Below, one piece after another: positions 1 to 8,204 of a stretch of 42,374 nucleotides of DNA. Both the position numbers and the translations under genes were made by a program. The notes under the pieces were generated by a model. It ran no database searches. It saw only the letters and a list, made by a program, of their open reading frames with translations, and was not told where the DNA came from. Source of the DNA: Gallionella sp. (lineage in GTDB: Bacteria; Pseudomonadota; Gammaproteobacteria; Burkholderiales; Gallionellaceae); assembly GCA_030681375.1 (NCBI GenBank), contig JAUXWM010000008.1, forward strand, positions 1-42,374. The letters run 5' to 3'. Each line of letters begins with the position of its first letter. The first letter of the stretch is position 1.

Positions 1-486
1 GGCCTATGGGCACAAAGGAGCAGAATCGATGATTTCGGACGGGTAAAGAGCAAAATGTTGCTCGAATAATGAAAAATCTCACCCGAATGTGAGACTTTCC
101 CTGCTGAAACCATTGCGTTCAGCTATTTTGCAAGAAGCTCAAGTTAGTGGGTGATAATCATCAGAAGATTCTTCATCGCGTTGCAAAGGGCACATACCGA
201 TTTTCCGATCCTCGGATGCCAAGTTTTGTGAAGATTGTATGTGAAAGTTCAGTCCATTATCCAAATAAGGGTGTGCTTCTATAGGTTCAGTTTGTCTTCG
301 TGGAACATAACTGTATATTTAATTAAGCTTTATTATTTTTTAGGCTTGTTGATTTACTACATTCTAAAATTTATATTCTGGTGCGAAAGGGAATGTGTCC
401 CTTATACAAGTATAGCGGGCTGCGCCCGCACTCTCCGCCGCGCGCGGCGCGCGCTGTCGCTGATTTCGAGCCCAGCCCGCACAAGT
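1..486. other. AT-rich accessory stretch, no confident gene
   Basis: No complete gene can be supported here. Plus frame 1 is open from base 1 to a TAA at 67-69 and could be the last 22 codons of a gene starting outside the window. A small stem-loop follows (TCTCAC at 77-82, GTGAGA at 89-94), then another (GCTGAA 103-108, TTCAGC 118-123). Plus frame 3 is open without a start codon from 108 to a TAG at 282-284, which may be a decayed gene. The part from about 240 to 380 is very AT-rich. It changes abruptly to a GC-rich block (415-480) bounded by an 8-bp inverted repeat (GCGGGCTG 415-422, CAGCCCGC 473-480), just beyond the stop codon of higA. The composition mix fits decayed mobile DNA. Confidence 0.5.
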
Positions 487-774
487 TTACGCTGCAACAT
501 GATCCAGTTCATCGCGCTGTACTGCGCGGCGTTCAGCCTGCCATAAATCGTAATTGGCCTGCATGTAGAGCCAAGACTCAGCCGATCCACCGAAAACGCG
601 AGCAAGTTTGAGCGCCATATCCGCAGAAATTCCGGCATGCGCATTAAGCACGCGAGATAACGCCACGCGGGTTACGCCCAGCTGTTTAGCCAGACCTGTC
701 ACGGTGACGCCATCGACCATTACGCCATCCTTTAACACTTCCCCGGGATGAGGGGGGTTGAACATGCGGCTCAT
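487..774 (-). CDS. higA: HigA-type antitoxin, XRE family
   Basis: This 95-residue protein is a HigA-family antitoxin. It is expected to bind and neutralise the HigB toxin encoded just upstream and to repress their shared promoter. The N-terminus has the family signature NPPHPGEVLKD, followed by a Cro/C1-type helix-turn-helix (about residues 26-60, with VTGLAKQLGVTRVALSRVLN) and a short helical tail. The ATG at 774 follows a good ribosome binding site (AGGAGAAAATT). The gap to the higB stop is 9 bases, so the two are almost certainly cotranscribed, toxin first, as is usual for HigBA. Length is normal for the family. The pair lies in an accessory strip beside a replication-initiator gene, where such modules often stabilise mobile DNA. 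Confidence 0.9.
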   Translation of the reverse strand: MSRMFNPPHPGEVLKDGVMVDGVTVTGLAKQLGVTRVALSRVLNAHAGISADMALKLARVFGGSAESWLYMQANYDLWQAERRAVQRDELDHVAA

Positions 775-783
775 AATTTTCTC

Positions 784-1062
784 CTAATGATAATCCTGAT
801 AATCCACCACTTCAGCATCTTGACCTATGAATCTAAAGGTTAATCGCCAATTTCCAGATACCGATACAGCCCAGAATCCTTTCAATTCACCCTTGAGAGG
901 ATGCAGCTTCCAAGCAGGCAAGCCCATGTCCTGCGGAGAATTTGCGGCATCCAGTTTGGCTAACTGCAAACTAAGGCGGCGTTCGTGTGCAGCCTGAATA
1001 CCGGACTTGTTTCCTGTCTGAAAAAATTTTTCAAGACCTTTGTGAGCGAAGGATTTAATCAT
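784..1062 (-). CDS. higB: HigB-type toxin, RelE/ParE fold
   Basis: This 92-residue protein matches the HigB (RelE superfamily) toxins, ribosome-dependent mRNA endonucleases held inactive by HigA. It begins MIKSFAHKGLEKFFQTG and contains the family segments for a core of about one residue per 40 bases of DAANSPQDMGLP, WKLHPLKGELKGFWAVSV and the terminal NWRLTFRF...VDYQDYH. The frame is open further upstream, but ATG at 1062 gives the standard family N-terminus. The gene precedes higA with a 9-base gap. A near-palindrome overlapping GTATATATAC lies about 17 bases upstream and is a likely operator. No truncation is evident, so the toxin is probably intact. Activity is inferred from the family only. 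Confidence 0.9.
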   Translation of the reverse strand: MIKSFAHKGLEKFFQTGNKSGIQAAHERRLSLQLAKLDAANSPQDMGLPAWKLHPLKGELKGFWAVSVSGNWRLTFRFIGQDAEVVDYQDYH

Positions 1063-1074
1063 GTTGCTAGTGTA

Positions 1075-1092
1075 AAGCGTATATATACACAA
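1075..1092 (-). promoter_or_regulatory. Putative higBA operator/promoter
   Basis: The perfect 10-bp palindrome GTATATATAC (1079-1088) lies within an imperfect 14-bp dyad (1077-1090), 17 bases upstream of the higB start. An AT-rich palindrome overlapping a promoter is typical of the autoregulatory operators bound by HigA-like antitoxins. TATATA within it could serve as the -10 box. The assignment comes from position and symmetry only. Confidence 0.45.
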
Positions 1093-1261
1093 TGCAATGC
1101 TTCTTGTCAGATTGTTTGTGAAAATTTTCGAAGCAAACACCGTCTGGCAGAGCAGGGAATCAGGGTTGTAAATTCGTTCAGCTCGCGGACGGCGTGATGC
1201 TGCTGCGCTTCGTTGAAAACGCGCCCATGGAACGGTTCAGAGGAGGGTGGAACGAGCGGTT

Positions 1262-2086
1262 CTAACCGGCAGGAAGCCAGAAGACCCCAAGGTCTGTATC
1301 TTGCCAGCAACGCCAGCGATCAAAGCCCCATGCAGCGCCTTTTTCGTCATAGAAGGCAGTCAGCCATGCTATCGCCTCTTGCAGTGTTCTAAAGAGCTTT
1401 ATGGTGCGTATTGGTGCTGCGATATTTTGAGAAATCCAGTAGCTTTTTTTATTTGCTGCAACGTCTGATATAGACTTGCTGATGTATTTGGAAATGTAGC
1501 TGGCAATACTGCCTGGGTTCATCTTTTTGGTTCCATTGCTGACCCTGACAAAGCCACGACCACCGCACACACGGCAATTCCAGATTGATTGAAGTAACTT
1601 GTAATCCTGACGGCCTCGCACAGCAACATGTGCATGAAGTGAGCCGCGTTTTGCCTCGCTGGTTTTGATGCTGTCGTGTTTTTCGACTGTCAGGACGTAG
1701 TGCATTTCATCGCCAGTGGCTTTGCGAACAAGGCGGGTGAATTTTTCGATCATCTTCTGGAATTCTTCACGCTCAAAGATAGCATCTCGGGTTGTGAGCG
1801 TCAGCATCCGGTCAAATTGAGCGGATTTGCACGCATGGCGGATTTTCTTTTTGGCGCGGCGGGCAGCCCGTTCGCGGTTTTTTTCAATATCGCCTTCGCC
1901 ACGCACACCATGAAAATTGGGCATGGGTTCATCCGATGGTTGTGACCATGTTTCATATTTATGGATCATCCCTTCGAATTGTTTCCCATCATGGAAATCG
2001 TGCAGAACTAAACGATACCAGTTCTGATGCCCGTCCTTGTTGAGCGCTTCAGCCTGATTGTCGCGAAAACAATCAAGGCTATGCAT
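1262..2086 (-). CDS. HUH rolling-circle replication initiator
   Basis: This 274-residue protein looks like a replication initiator of the HUH endonuclease superfamily, which nicks an origin strand to start rolling-circle replication in filamentous and other ssDNA phages and small plasmids. Visible motifs, in order, are motif 1 MLTLTTRD (94-101), the metal-binding HUH motif LHAHVAV with His151 and His153, and motif 3 YISKYISK (197-204) with candidate nicking tyrosines Tyr197 and Tyr201. A CRVCGGRGF segment (171-179) may bind a metal. The C-terminus ends in an aromatic-rich tail and does not look cut off. No coat, assembly or integrase gene accompanies it here, so the parent element is either mostly outside the window or lost. 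ATG at 2086 is the first start in frame. Which phage or plasmid group it belongs to cannot be told by eye. Confidence 0.75.
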   Translation of the reverse strand: MHSLDCFRDNQAEALNKDGHQNWYRLVLHDFHDGKQFEGMIHKYETWSQPSDEPMPNFHGVRGEGDIEKNRERAARRAKKKIRHACKSAQFDRMLTLTTRDAIFEREEFQKMIEKFTRLVRKATGDEMHYVLTVEKHDSIKTSEAKRGSLHAHVAVRGRQDYKLLQSIWNCRVCGGRGFVRVSNGTKKMNPGSIASYISKYISKSISDVAANKKSYWISQNIAAPIRTIKLFRTLQEAIAWLTAFYDEKGAAWGFDRWRCWQDTDLGVFWLPAG

Positions 2087-2129
2087 GATGCGCAGCCTTG
2101 CAATTAACAGGGTGGAGCAGGGCGGTCAG

Positions 2130-2149
2130 GTTGTGACCGAGTTGTGACC
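2130..2149 (-). repeat. Short direct repeats upstream of rep
   Basis: The 9-mer GTTGTGACC occurs at 2130-2138 and 2141-2149, 11 bp apart, so both copies face the same side of the helix. A third copy lies inside the rep gene at 1939-1947. Repeats with helical phasing just upstream of a replication initiator could be initiator binding sites (iterons) or part of its origin. Two adjacent 9-mers could also be chance. Confidence 0.35.
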
Positions 2150-2189
2150 AAGCAGAGGCAGAATCAGCCCGTTCAGGACAAATTGAGCG

Positions 2190-2230
2190 TTTTAAAAAGA
2201 AACAGCCAAGCCCGTTAAAAGGCTTGGCTG
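2190..2230 (-). terminator. Rho-independent terminator after ssrA
   Basis: A perfect 10-bp stem (CAGCCAAGCC at 2203-2212, GGCTTGGCTG at 2221-2230) with an 8-base loop is followed on the minus strand by a T-rich run (TTTCTTTTT, about 2194-2202). It lies downstream of the tmRNA 3' end and is a textbook intrinsic terminator for minus-strand transcription. It separates ssrA from the rep gene. Confidence 0.85.
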
Positions 2231-2234
2231 CATT

Positions 2235-2258
2235 GGTCTTCAGTGGTTTTTGAAGACC
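2235..2258 (-). other. Stem-loop just beyond the ssrA 3' end
   Basis: A perfect 8-bp stem (GGTCTTCA 2235-2242, TGAAGACC 2251-2258) with an 8-base loop sits between the tmRNA CCA end and the terminator. It could mark the boundary for 3' trimming of the tmRNA precursor. It has no T-run of its own. Confidence 0.45.
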
Positions 2259-2265
2259 TTTAGAT

Positions 2266-2634
2266 TGGTGGAGACGGCGGGAATTGAACCCGCGTCCGCA
2301 AGCACTCTACAGGCAGTTCTACATACTTAGCCATGCTATTTAATTTAATCCCGGACACGCCAACTGGCGGGCTGGTACGGGACGAGTCACCTTAGTTTTA
2401 GCTTCGTACAAAGTGACCCTGCACGACACGATTCTGTGTAATTTACCTCACTCATCTCCATCTTGCGACTTTGAGCCCCTCCACAGACAGCAGGGTGTGA
2501 GGTCTAACCGACTAAGCGGCTAAAGCGTAGTTTTCGTCGTTTGCGACTAGTTTTTTCCAGCTGATTTACGAGGTTGCGGGTCCTCGGTATGCCCTACTCT
2601 GCTTTGCAACCCACGTCGAAGCCAAGTCGTCCCC
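2266..2634 (-). ncRNA. ssrA: tmRNA (one-piece)
   Basis: This is a 369-nt transfer-messenger RNA, which with SmpB rescues stalled ribosomes and tags the incomplete protein for proteolysis. The 5' end begins GGGGACGACTTGG and the 3' end has the tRNA-like T arm (GCGGGTTCAATTCCCGC) and an encoded CCA end (reverse complement of TGGTGGAG at 2266-2273). The tag reading frame runs from 2544 down to 2512 and encodes ANDENYALAA followed by TAG, with a GCA resume codon. The gene is the ordinary one-piece form, not the permuted two-piece form of some other proteobacteria. An extended -10 promoter lies upstream and a strong terminator downstream. The 3' ends of ssrA genes are common integration sites, and the accessory strip starts directly beyond this one. 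Confidence 0.97.
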
Positions 2635-2671
2635 GGTTGGTTTTTGCTGCTCACGCTGCAAAACGTCAGTG

Positions 2672-2680
2672 ATTGTAGCA
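2672..2680 (-). promoter_or_regulatory. Extended -10 promoter of ssrA
   Basis: On the minus strand TGC-TACAAT (2680 to 2672) forms an extended -10 element about 38 bases upstream of the mature tmRNA 5' end, consistent with a short 5' leader that is trimmed. I see no good -35 box at the usual spacing, as is common with extended -10 promoters. It overlaps the end of gph, whose stop is at 2684. Confidence 0.5.
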
Positions 2681-2683
2681 GGT

Positions 2684-3397
2684 TCAGAGCTCAATCAGGG
2701 ATAGAAGTTCACCGGGGTGATCAATAATTGCGTGTGCGTTCCAGGATTCGAGCACGGCATCTGCACCGATGTAACCGTAACGCGCGATGATGCCGCGCAT
2801 GGCGGCGGCATTGGCGGCTTGCATGTCGCGCACATCGTCGCCCAGATAGAGGCAGTGCTCAGGTGTTATCCCGATGATGTCGCAGGCTCTGAGCATAGGC
2901 TCAGGATGAGGCTTCGCATTTGCGTAGCTGTCGCCGCTGATCAGGCAGGCGGCGCGCTCGGCATAGCCCAGCGCCTGCATCAGGGGCAGGGTATAGATAT
3001 GCGGTTTGTTGGTGATAATGCCCCACTTGATGTTGCGATGTTCCAGTTCGGCAATCAGTTCGGCCATGCCGTCAAACAGGTGCGTATGTACGCAGATATT
3101 GTGCTCGTAATGTTTGAGCAGAATGTCGCGCAGGGCGTTGTAATCTGGCGCTTCCGGTTCGATGTCGAAGCCGATTTTGAGCAGGCCGCGCGAGCCGTGC
3201 GAGGCTTGTGGGCGGATGGTCGCCAGAGGAAGTGGTGGTAGTTGACGCGCGGCGCGAGCGTGATTGAGTGCGGCTGCCAGGTCGGGTGCGGTGTCGGCGA
3301 AGGTGCCGTCCAGGTCGAACAGAACGGCTTTGACAACCCTCTCTTTTGCGCTGACGCGCTTCCCGTTTGCGGGAGAGGGTGAGAGGGTGTTATTCAA
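2684..3397 (-). CDS. gph: Phosphoglycolate phosphatase, HAD family
   Basis: This 237-residue HAD-superfamily hydrolase is a Gph-type phosphatase, expected to dephosphorylate 2-phosphoglycolate; in this family the substrate may instead be a related sugar phosphate. Motif I is DLDGTFADT (Asp28 nucleophile, Asp30), the cap domain follows, then motif II/III (ITNKPH, KPHPEP) and motif [13 protein letters not shown]. The likely start is TTG at 3397, inside the ubiG stop region, overlapping ubiG by 8 bases. No ATG, GTG or TTG lies between it and motif I, so translation is probably coupled to ubiG. Residues 2-20 are encoded by a palindromic repeat (3336-3388) and look like an added, non-conserved tail. 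ubiG-gph is a common proteobacterial pair. Confidence 0.9.
   Translation of the reverse strand: MNNTLSPSPANGKRVSAKERVVKAVLFDLDGTFADTAPDLAAALNHARAARQLPPLPLATIRPQASHGSRGLLKIGFDIEPEAPDYNALRDILLKHYEHNICVHTHLFDGMAELIAELEHRNIKWGIITNKPHIYTLPLMQALGYAERAACLISGDSYANAKPHPEPMLRACDIIGITPEHCLYLGDDVRDMQAANAAAMRGIIARYGYIGADAVLESWNAHAIIDHPGELLSLIEL
3336..3388. repeat. Palindromic repeat inside the 5' end of gph
   Basis: ACCCTCTC (3336-3343) is mirrored by GAGAGGGT (3373-3380), which is then directly repeated at 3381-3388. Inside is a small hairpin, TCCCG-TTTG-CGGGA (3361-3374). This resembles the extragenic palindromes found in many copies in proteobacterial genomes. Here it falls between ubiG and the HAD motif of gph and is read as protein. 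Confidence 0.6.
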
Positions 3398-4085
3398 GGC
3401 GGCAGGCCATCATGAAATTCACGTCCGTATCTTTGCCTAAGCAATATACTTTGCTGAGCAGGTTGTAGCTCATGCCGATCAGGTCATTCACATTCAGTCC
3501 GGCATTGCGGCAGGATTGAGCCAGTTCGGAGGGCTTGATAAATTTGGCGTAGTCATGCGTGCCGCGCGGCAGCATATTCAGCACATATTCCGCACCGATT
3601 ACGGCGAATAAGTAGGATTTCGGGTTGCGGTTGAGCGTGGAAAAAAATACCCATCCACCCGGTTTGACTAGCTTTGCACAGGCAGCAATCACGCTGTCTG
3701 GATTAGGTACGTGTTCGAGCATTTCAAGGCAGGTGACGATGTCAAAGGTGCCAGGACATTCGGTTGCCATGTCTTCCACGGCGATCTTGCGGTAATTGAC
3801 CTGTTTCCCGCTCTCCAGCAGGTGCAGTTTGGCAACTTGCAGGGCTTTGTCGGATAAATCAATGCCAGTGACGCTTGCATTCAGTCCGGCCATGCTTTCC
3901 GACAGAATGCCGCCGCCGCAGCCGACATCCAGCACGGTTTTTCCGGCAAGTCCGGCAAGGCGATCGATATAGTTCAGGCGCAGCGGGTTGATTTCGTGCA
4001 GAGGCTTGAATTCGCTATGCGGATCCCACCATTTGTGGGCTAACTGGGAGAATTTCTCGATTTCGACGGGGTCGGCGTTGCTCAT
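3390..4085 (-). CDS. ubiG: Ubiquinone O-methyltransferase UbiG
   Basis: This 231-residue class I SAM-dependent methyltransferase matches UbiG, which performs both O-methylations of ubiquinone synthesis. The start [20 protein letters not shown] is characteristic (the family has a conserved E...F..A..WWD...F segment). Motif [10 protein letters not shown] is at 51-59, the acidic SAM-ribose residue lies in VTGIDLS, and the post-motif [10 protein letters not shown] and [11 protein letters not shown] segments follow. Length is normal. It is the first gene of a minus-strand pair with gph and diverges from gyrA. The ATG at 4085 gives the family N-terminus. Confidence 0.96.
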   Translation of the reverse strand: MSNADPVEIEKFSQLAHKWWDPHSEFKPLHEINPLRLNYIDRLAGLAGKTVLDVGCGGGILSESMAGLNASVTGIDLSDKALQVAKLHLLESGKQVNYRKIAVEDMATECPGTFDIVTCLEMLEHVPNPDSVIAACAKLVKPGGWVFFSTLNRNPKSYLFAVIGAEYVLNMLPRGTHDYAKFIKPSELAQSCRNAGLNVNDLIGMSYNLLSKVYCLGKDTDVNFMMACRLE

Positions 4086-4225
4086 GGCGGGTGTGTGGTT
4101 GGATGGCTAGGCCGCGACTTTAGCAAAACTTGTTACTGTAGCCAAATATTCCTGCGCCGGTCAGGTTTTCTGGCAGCCGCCAGGCTATTCGTGGCGCGGC
4201 AATGGCTGGCTTGAAAATGTCAGCT

Positions 4226-4236
4226 TGTGGTAAACT
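4226..4236 (+). promoter_or_regulatory. Putative gyrA promoter (extended -10)
   Basis: TGG-TAAACT (4228-4236) is an extended -10 element 38 bases before the gyrA start. A TTGAAA at 4211-4216 is only 14 bases away, too close to be a normal -35. The divergent ubiG start is at 4085. Confidence 0.35.
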
Positions 4237-4273
4237 TGCGAGCTGTTTTTTTGAGTTAACTACACACATACCC

Positions 4274-6880
4274 ATGGAACAATTCGCTAAAGAAACTCTG
4301 CCGGTCAGCCTTGAAGAAGAAATGCGCAAGTCCTATCTGGACTACGCGATGAGCGTGATTGTAGGACGCGCGCTGCCGGATGTGCGCGATGGCTTGAAGC
4401 CCGTACACCGCCGGGTGCTGTTTGCGATGCACGAACTGTCGAATGACTGGAATCGCGCTTACAAAAAATCGGCGCGTATCGTCGGTGACGTAATCGGTAA
4501 GTATCATCCGCATGGCGATACCGCTGTGTATGACACCATCGTACGTATGGCGCAGCCGTTTTCGTTGCGTTATATGCTGGTGGACGGACAGGGTAACTTC
4601 GGTTCGGTGGATGGTGATAATGCGGCGGCGATGCGTTATACCGAAATCCGCATGTCCAAGATTGCACATGAGCTGCTCTCTGATCTGGATAAGGAGACGG
4701 TGGATTTCGGCCCGAACTATGACGGTTCCGAGCATGAGCCGCTGGTGTTGCCTGCACGTTTCCCCAATCTGTTGGTGAATGGTTCTTCCGGTATCGCGGT
4801 GGGCATGGCGACCAATATTCCGCCGCACAATATGTCCGAGGTGATCGACGCCTGTCTTGCGCTGCTGAAAAATCCTGATATGGATATCGAGGAGCTGATT
4901 GAATATGTTCCAGCGCCTGACTTTCCTACAGCCGGTTTTATCTATGGTCTGGCGGGTGTAAAGGATGGTTACCGTACCGGCCGTGGTCGGGTGGTCATGC
5001 GCGCGCGCTGCCATTTCGAGGATATTGGCAAGGGCGAGCGTCAGGCTATTATTATCGACGAGCTGCCGTACCAGGTGAACAAGGCGAATCTGCTGATGAA
5101 AATCGGCGAGATGGTGCGCGAGAAACGTCTGGAAGGTATCTCGGAAATTCGCGACGAATCGGATAAGTCCGGGATGCGCGCGGTGATCGAGTTGAAGCGT
5201 GGCGAGAATGCCGATGTGCTGCTCAATCGCTTGTACAAAGATACCCAGATGCAGGACAGTTTTGGTATCAATATGGTCGCCATCGTGGATGGTCAGCCCA
5301 GGTTGCTCAACCTCAAACAGGTCATGGATGCATTCCTGCGTCACCGACGCGAAGTCGTCACGCGTCGCACTCTGTTTGAGCTGCGCAAGGCCCGTGAACG
5401 CGGCCATGTGCTGGAAGGTTTGGCCGTTGCGCTTTCTAATGTGGACGAGATTATCGCCATGATCAAGGCTGCGCCGTCCCCTGCTGATGCTAAACGTGAG
5501 CTGATGGCACGCAGCTGGCGTTCTTCGCTGGTCGAAGATATGTTGAGTCGCGTCAGCGAGGCGTCGCGTCCGGACGGACTGGCACCTCAGTTCGGTCTGG
5601 TGAACAAGGAGGGCGCACGCTGGTACCACCTTTCCGATGCGCAGGCGCAGGCTATTCTGGAATTGCGTCTGCAACGTCTGACCGGCATGGAGCAGGACAA
5701 GATCATCGGCGAATACCGCGATGTGATGGATAAGATTGCCGATTTGCTCGATATTCTGGCCAAGCCGGAACGCGTTACCACCATCATCAGCGACGAGTTG
5801 ATAGCCGTAAAAGCGCAGTTTGGCGATAAGCGTCGCAGTGAAATTGTCACGCACACTCATGATATGAGCATGGAAGACCTGATTCCGCCGGAAGACGTGG
5901 TGGTTACACTATCGCACGGCGGTTATATCAAGGCGCAGAAAATGGATGAGTACCGTGCGCAGAAGCGCGGCGGGCGCGGCAAACAAGCCACCACGAACAA
6001 GGAAGATGATTTCATCGACAACCTGTTCGTCGCTAATACGCACAATTTCATTCTGTGTTTCTCTAATCGCGGTCGTGTTTACTGGCTGAAAGTTTATGAA
6101 GTGCCGCAAGGCAGCCGCACGGCACGCGGCAAGCCTATCGTGAATCTACTGCCGCTGGAGGATGGCGAGAAGATCAACGCGATCCTGCCGGTGACCGAAT
6201 TCGTCGAAGATAAATACGTGTTCTTCGCTACGTCCAACGGTACGGTGAAAAAGACTGCGCTGAACGATTTCTCCCGTCCGATGAAGCGCGGCATTATCGC
6301 GATCAATCTGGATGAAGATGACTATCTGATTGGCGTTGCGATTACTGACGGTCAGCACGATGTGATGCTGTTCTCGAACGGCGGCAAGGCCGTGCGTTTC
6401 GATGAGAACGATGTGCGGGAAACCGGTCGTGCCTCACGCGGCGTGCGCGGGATGAAGCTGGCCGCCAAACAGCATGTTATTTCATTGCTGGTAGCCGAGA
6501 ATGAAGAGCAAAGCGTGTTGACCGCGACCGAAAATGGTTACGGCAAGCGCAGCCCGATCGCGGAATACACCCGTCACGGACGCGGTACGCAAGGCATGAT
6601 TGCGATTCAGGCTTCAGCGCGCAACGGCAAGATGGTTGCGGCGACGCTGGTGAGTGCCGATGACGAGATCATGTTGATCGGTACCAGCGGTGTGTTGATA
6701 CGTACGCGCGTCAGGGAAATACGCCAGATGGGTCGCACCACGCAGGGCGTGATACTGATGAATATGGAGAAGGGCGAGAAGTTGGCCGGTCTGAGTCGTC
6801 TTGTCGAGCCGGAAGAAGAGCAGGAAGAAGGTCAGGAAGGTCAGGAAGGTCAGGATCAAGAGGGTAGGATTGAGGATTGA
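4274..6880 (+). CDS. gyrA: DNA gyrase subunit A
   Basis: This 868-residue protein is the breakage-reunion subunit of DNA gyrase, which introduces negative supercoils with GyrB. The winged-helix/tower domain has the catalytic tyrosine in RYTE (Tyr122). The quinolone-resistance region [10 protein letters not shown] has Thr83 and Asp87 (E. coli numbering matches exactly), where E. coli has Ser83. The C-terminal beta-pinwheel carries the GyrA box QKRGGRGK, needed for DNA wrapping. The tail is acidic and contains a short repeat of Gly-Gln-Glu coded by 9-bp tandem repeats. ATG at 4274 starts [20 protein letters not shown], the family N-terminus, although the frame is open 24 codons upstream. Confidence 0.98.
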   Translation: MEQFAKETLPVSLEEEMRKSYLDYAMSVIVGRALPDVRDGLKPVHRRVLFAMHELSNDWNRAYKKSARIVGDVIGKYHPHGDTAVYDTIVRMAQPFSLRYMLVDGQGNFGSVDGDNAAAMRYTEIRMSKIAHELLSDLDKETVDFGPNYDGSEHEPLVLPARFPNLLVNGSSGIAVGMATNIPPHNMSEVIDACLALLKNPDMDIEELIEYVPAPDFPTAGFIYGLAGVKDGYRTGRGRVVMRARCHFEDIGKGERQAIIIDELPYQVNKANLLMKIGEMVREKRLEGISEIRDESDKSGMRAVIELKRGENADVLLNRLYKDTQMQDSFGINMVAIVDGQPRLLNLKQVMDAFLRHRREVVTRRTLFELRKARERGHVLEGLAVALSNVDEIIAMIKAAPSPADAKRELMARSWRSSLVEDMLSRVSEASRPDGLAPQFGLVNKEGARWYHLSDAQAQAILELRLQRLTGMEQDKIIGEYRDVMDKIADLLDILAKPERVTTIISDELIAVKAQFGDKRRSEIVTHTHDMSMEDLIPPEDVVVTLSHGGYIKAQKMDEYRAQKRGGRGKQATTNKEDDFIDNLFVANTHNFILCFSNRGRVYWLKVYEVPQGSRTARGKPIVNLLPLEDGEKINAILPVTEFVEDKYVFFATSNGTVKKTALNDFSRPMKRGIIAINLDEDDYLIGVAITDGQHDVMLFSNGGKAVRFDENDVRETGRASRGVRGMKLAAKQHVISLLVAENEEQSVLTATENGYGKRSPIAEYTRHGRGTQGMIAIQASARNGKMVAATLVSADDEIMLIGTSGVLIRTRVREIRQMGRTTQGVILMNMEKGEKLAGLSRLVEPEEEQEEGQEGQEGQDQEGRIED
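6829..6855 (+). repeat. gyrA: 9-bp tandem repeats in the gyrA 3' end
   Basis: Around 6829-6855 the unit GGTCAGGAA recurs three times (the last copy diverges to GGTCAGGAT), encoding Gly-Gln-Glu steps in the acidic C-terminal tail. Unit length is a multiple of three, so copy-number change would alter tail length without breaking the frame. The acidic tail of GyrA is known in E. coli to tune DNA wrapping. Confidence 0.7.
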
Positions 6881-6982
6881 GATCGCAGCTACTCACGAAA
6901 CAACGCAGCCAAGGCTGCTGTTGCTGAATGAAAAGCCCCTGTTTCTGAATGAAGGATTGAGTTAAAAGCGGCGCGCCGGGTT

Positions 6983-7003
6983 TTCTCAATTCTCAATTCT
7001 CGA
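6983..7003. repeat. 7-bp tandem repeats between gyrA and serC
   Basis: TTCTCAA occurs at 6983-6989 and 6990-6996, with a variant TTCTCGA at 6997-7003. It lies about 35 bases before the serC start, in a 157-base intergenic stretch (6881-7037). That stretch also has a duplicated CTGAATGAA and a GC-rich palindrome, CGGCGCGCCG near 6969. No clear promoter or terminator was found there. Confidence 0.6.
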
Positions 7004-7037
7004 CTTTATATTTTTTACTGAAAATTTAGGAGTGGCA

Positions 7038-8120
7038 ATGACTATCTACAACTTTAGCGCGGGTCCGGCAGTATTGCCGAAAGAAGTGTTGCAACAGGCA
7101 CAGTCGGAAATGCTGGACTGGCAGGGCAGCGGCATGTCCGTGATGGAAATGTCGCATCGCGGCAAGGAATTCATGGGTATCGCGGCGCAGGCCGAGGCCG
7201 ATTTGCGCGAGTTGATGGACATTCCAGCCAATTACAAGGTGTTGTTTCTGCAAGGCGGCGCCAGTGCACAGTTCGCGATGATCCCGATGAATTTATTGCG
7301 CGGCAAGACGACAGCGGATTATTTGAATACCGGCGAGTGGTCGAAGAAGGCGATTTCGGAAGCGAAAAAATTCGCCAGCGTAAATGTCGTTGCGACCAGT
7401 GCAGACAAGAATTTTTCCTACGTGCCTGATTTTGCGGCATGGAAGTGCGATCCGGATGCGGCTTATCTGCATTTCACCCCCAATGAAACCATAGGTGGGG
7501 TTGAATTCAATTGGCTGCCGGAGGCAGGTTCCGTACCGCTGGTGGCGGATATGTCCTCCACTATTTTGTCGCGTCCGGTCGATGTGTCCAAATATGGTCT
7601 GATCTATGCGGGTGCGCAAAAAAATATCGGCCCGGCGGGTCTGACTATTGTTATCGTGCGTGAGGATCTGATCGGACAGGTGGTCGCGGGTACGCCGACC
7701 ATGCTGGACTATAAGACGCATGCCGATAACGACTCCATGTACAACACGCCGCCAACCTACGGCATCTACATCGCCGGTCTGGTGTTCCAGATGTTGAAAC
7801 GCAACGGAGGTATCGCCGCGATGGAGCAAGCCAATATCGCCAAGGCTAATCTGCTGTACGCCGCGATTGATGGCAGCAACGGTTTCTACAACTGCCCGGT
7901 CGCAATCGCCAACCGCTCGCGCATGAATGTGCCATTTACCCTGAAAGATGCGGCGCTGGATAGCGCATTCATCAAGCAGGCCGACGCGCGTGGTTTGTTG
8001 CAGCTCAAGGGCCATCGTTCGGTGGGCGGCATGCGCGCCTCAATCTATAACGCGATGCCGCTGGCCGGTGTGCAGGCGCTGGTGGAATTCATGAATGAGT
8101 TTGCACAGAGCAACGGTTGA
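7038..8120 (+). CDS. serC: Phosphoserine aminotransferase
   Basis: This 360-residue PLP enzyme converts 3-phosphohydroxypyruvate to phosphoserine in serine synthesis, and also acts in the pyridoxal phosphate pathway. It starts [14 protein letters not shown], has the [14 protein letters not shown] and NETIGGVEF segments, and the PLP lysine in [11 protein letters not shown] (Lys195). A GTG at 7032 lies in frame, but it overlaps the AGGAG ribosome binding site (7028-7032), so ATG at 7038 is the start. serA follows after 84 bases that contain a stem-loop. Length matches E. coli SerC (362). Confidence 0.97.
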   Translation: MTIYNFSAGPAVLPKEVLQQAQSEMLDWQGSGMSVMEMSHRGKEFMGIAAQAEADLRELMDIPANYKVLFLQGGASAQFAMIPMNLLRGKTTADYLNTGEWSKKAISEAKKFASVNVVATSADKNFSYVPDFAAWKCDPDAAYLHFTPNETIGGVEFNWLPEAGSVPLVADMSSTILSRPVDVSKYGLIYAGAQKNIGPAGLTIVIVREDLIGQVVAGTPTMLDYKTHADNDSMYNTPPTYGIYIAGLVFQMLKRNGGIAAMEQANIAKANLLYAAIDGSNGFYNCPVAIANRSRMNVPFTLKDAALDSAFIKQADARGLLQLKGHRSVGGMRASIYNAMPLAGVQALVEFMNEFAQSNG

Positions 8121-8134
8121 ATAATCATGGGCGG

Positions 8135-8158
8135 GATGCGGCGCATGCAAGCCGCATC
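8135..8158 (+). other. Stem-loop between serC and serA
   Basis: A perfect 8-bp stem (GATGCGGC 8135-8142, GCCGCATC 8151-8158) with loop GCATGCAA lies in the serC-serA gap. It has no T-run, so it is more likely an mRNA-stabilising or weakly attenuating structure than a terminator. Confidence 0.5.
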
Positions 8159-8204
8159 TAATATGTAAATAACCGCGTTAATTCAAGATCATAACAGGTG
8201 AATA

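Noticed and set aside
235..546. 103-codon plus frame before higA
   Set aside because: It runs antisense into higA, with hydrophobic AT-rich codons and no motif; it lacks a ribosome binding site.
1..2266. Second copy of the ssrA 3' end as an attachment site
   Set aside because: I looked for the tmRNA T-arm and acceptor sequence again between base 1 and the gene and did not see it; any second site would lie outside the window.
4256..5860. Long open frame on the minus strand of gyrA (534 codons)
   Set aside because: It is the antisense shadow of gyrA: composition follows the sense codons, and the protein has no recognisable domain and no ribosome binding site.
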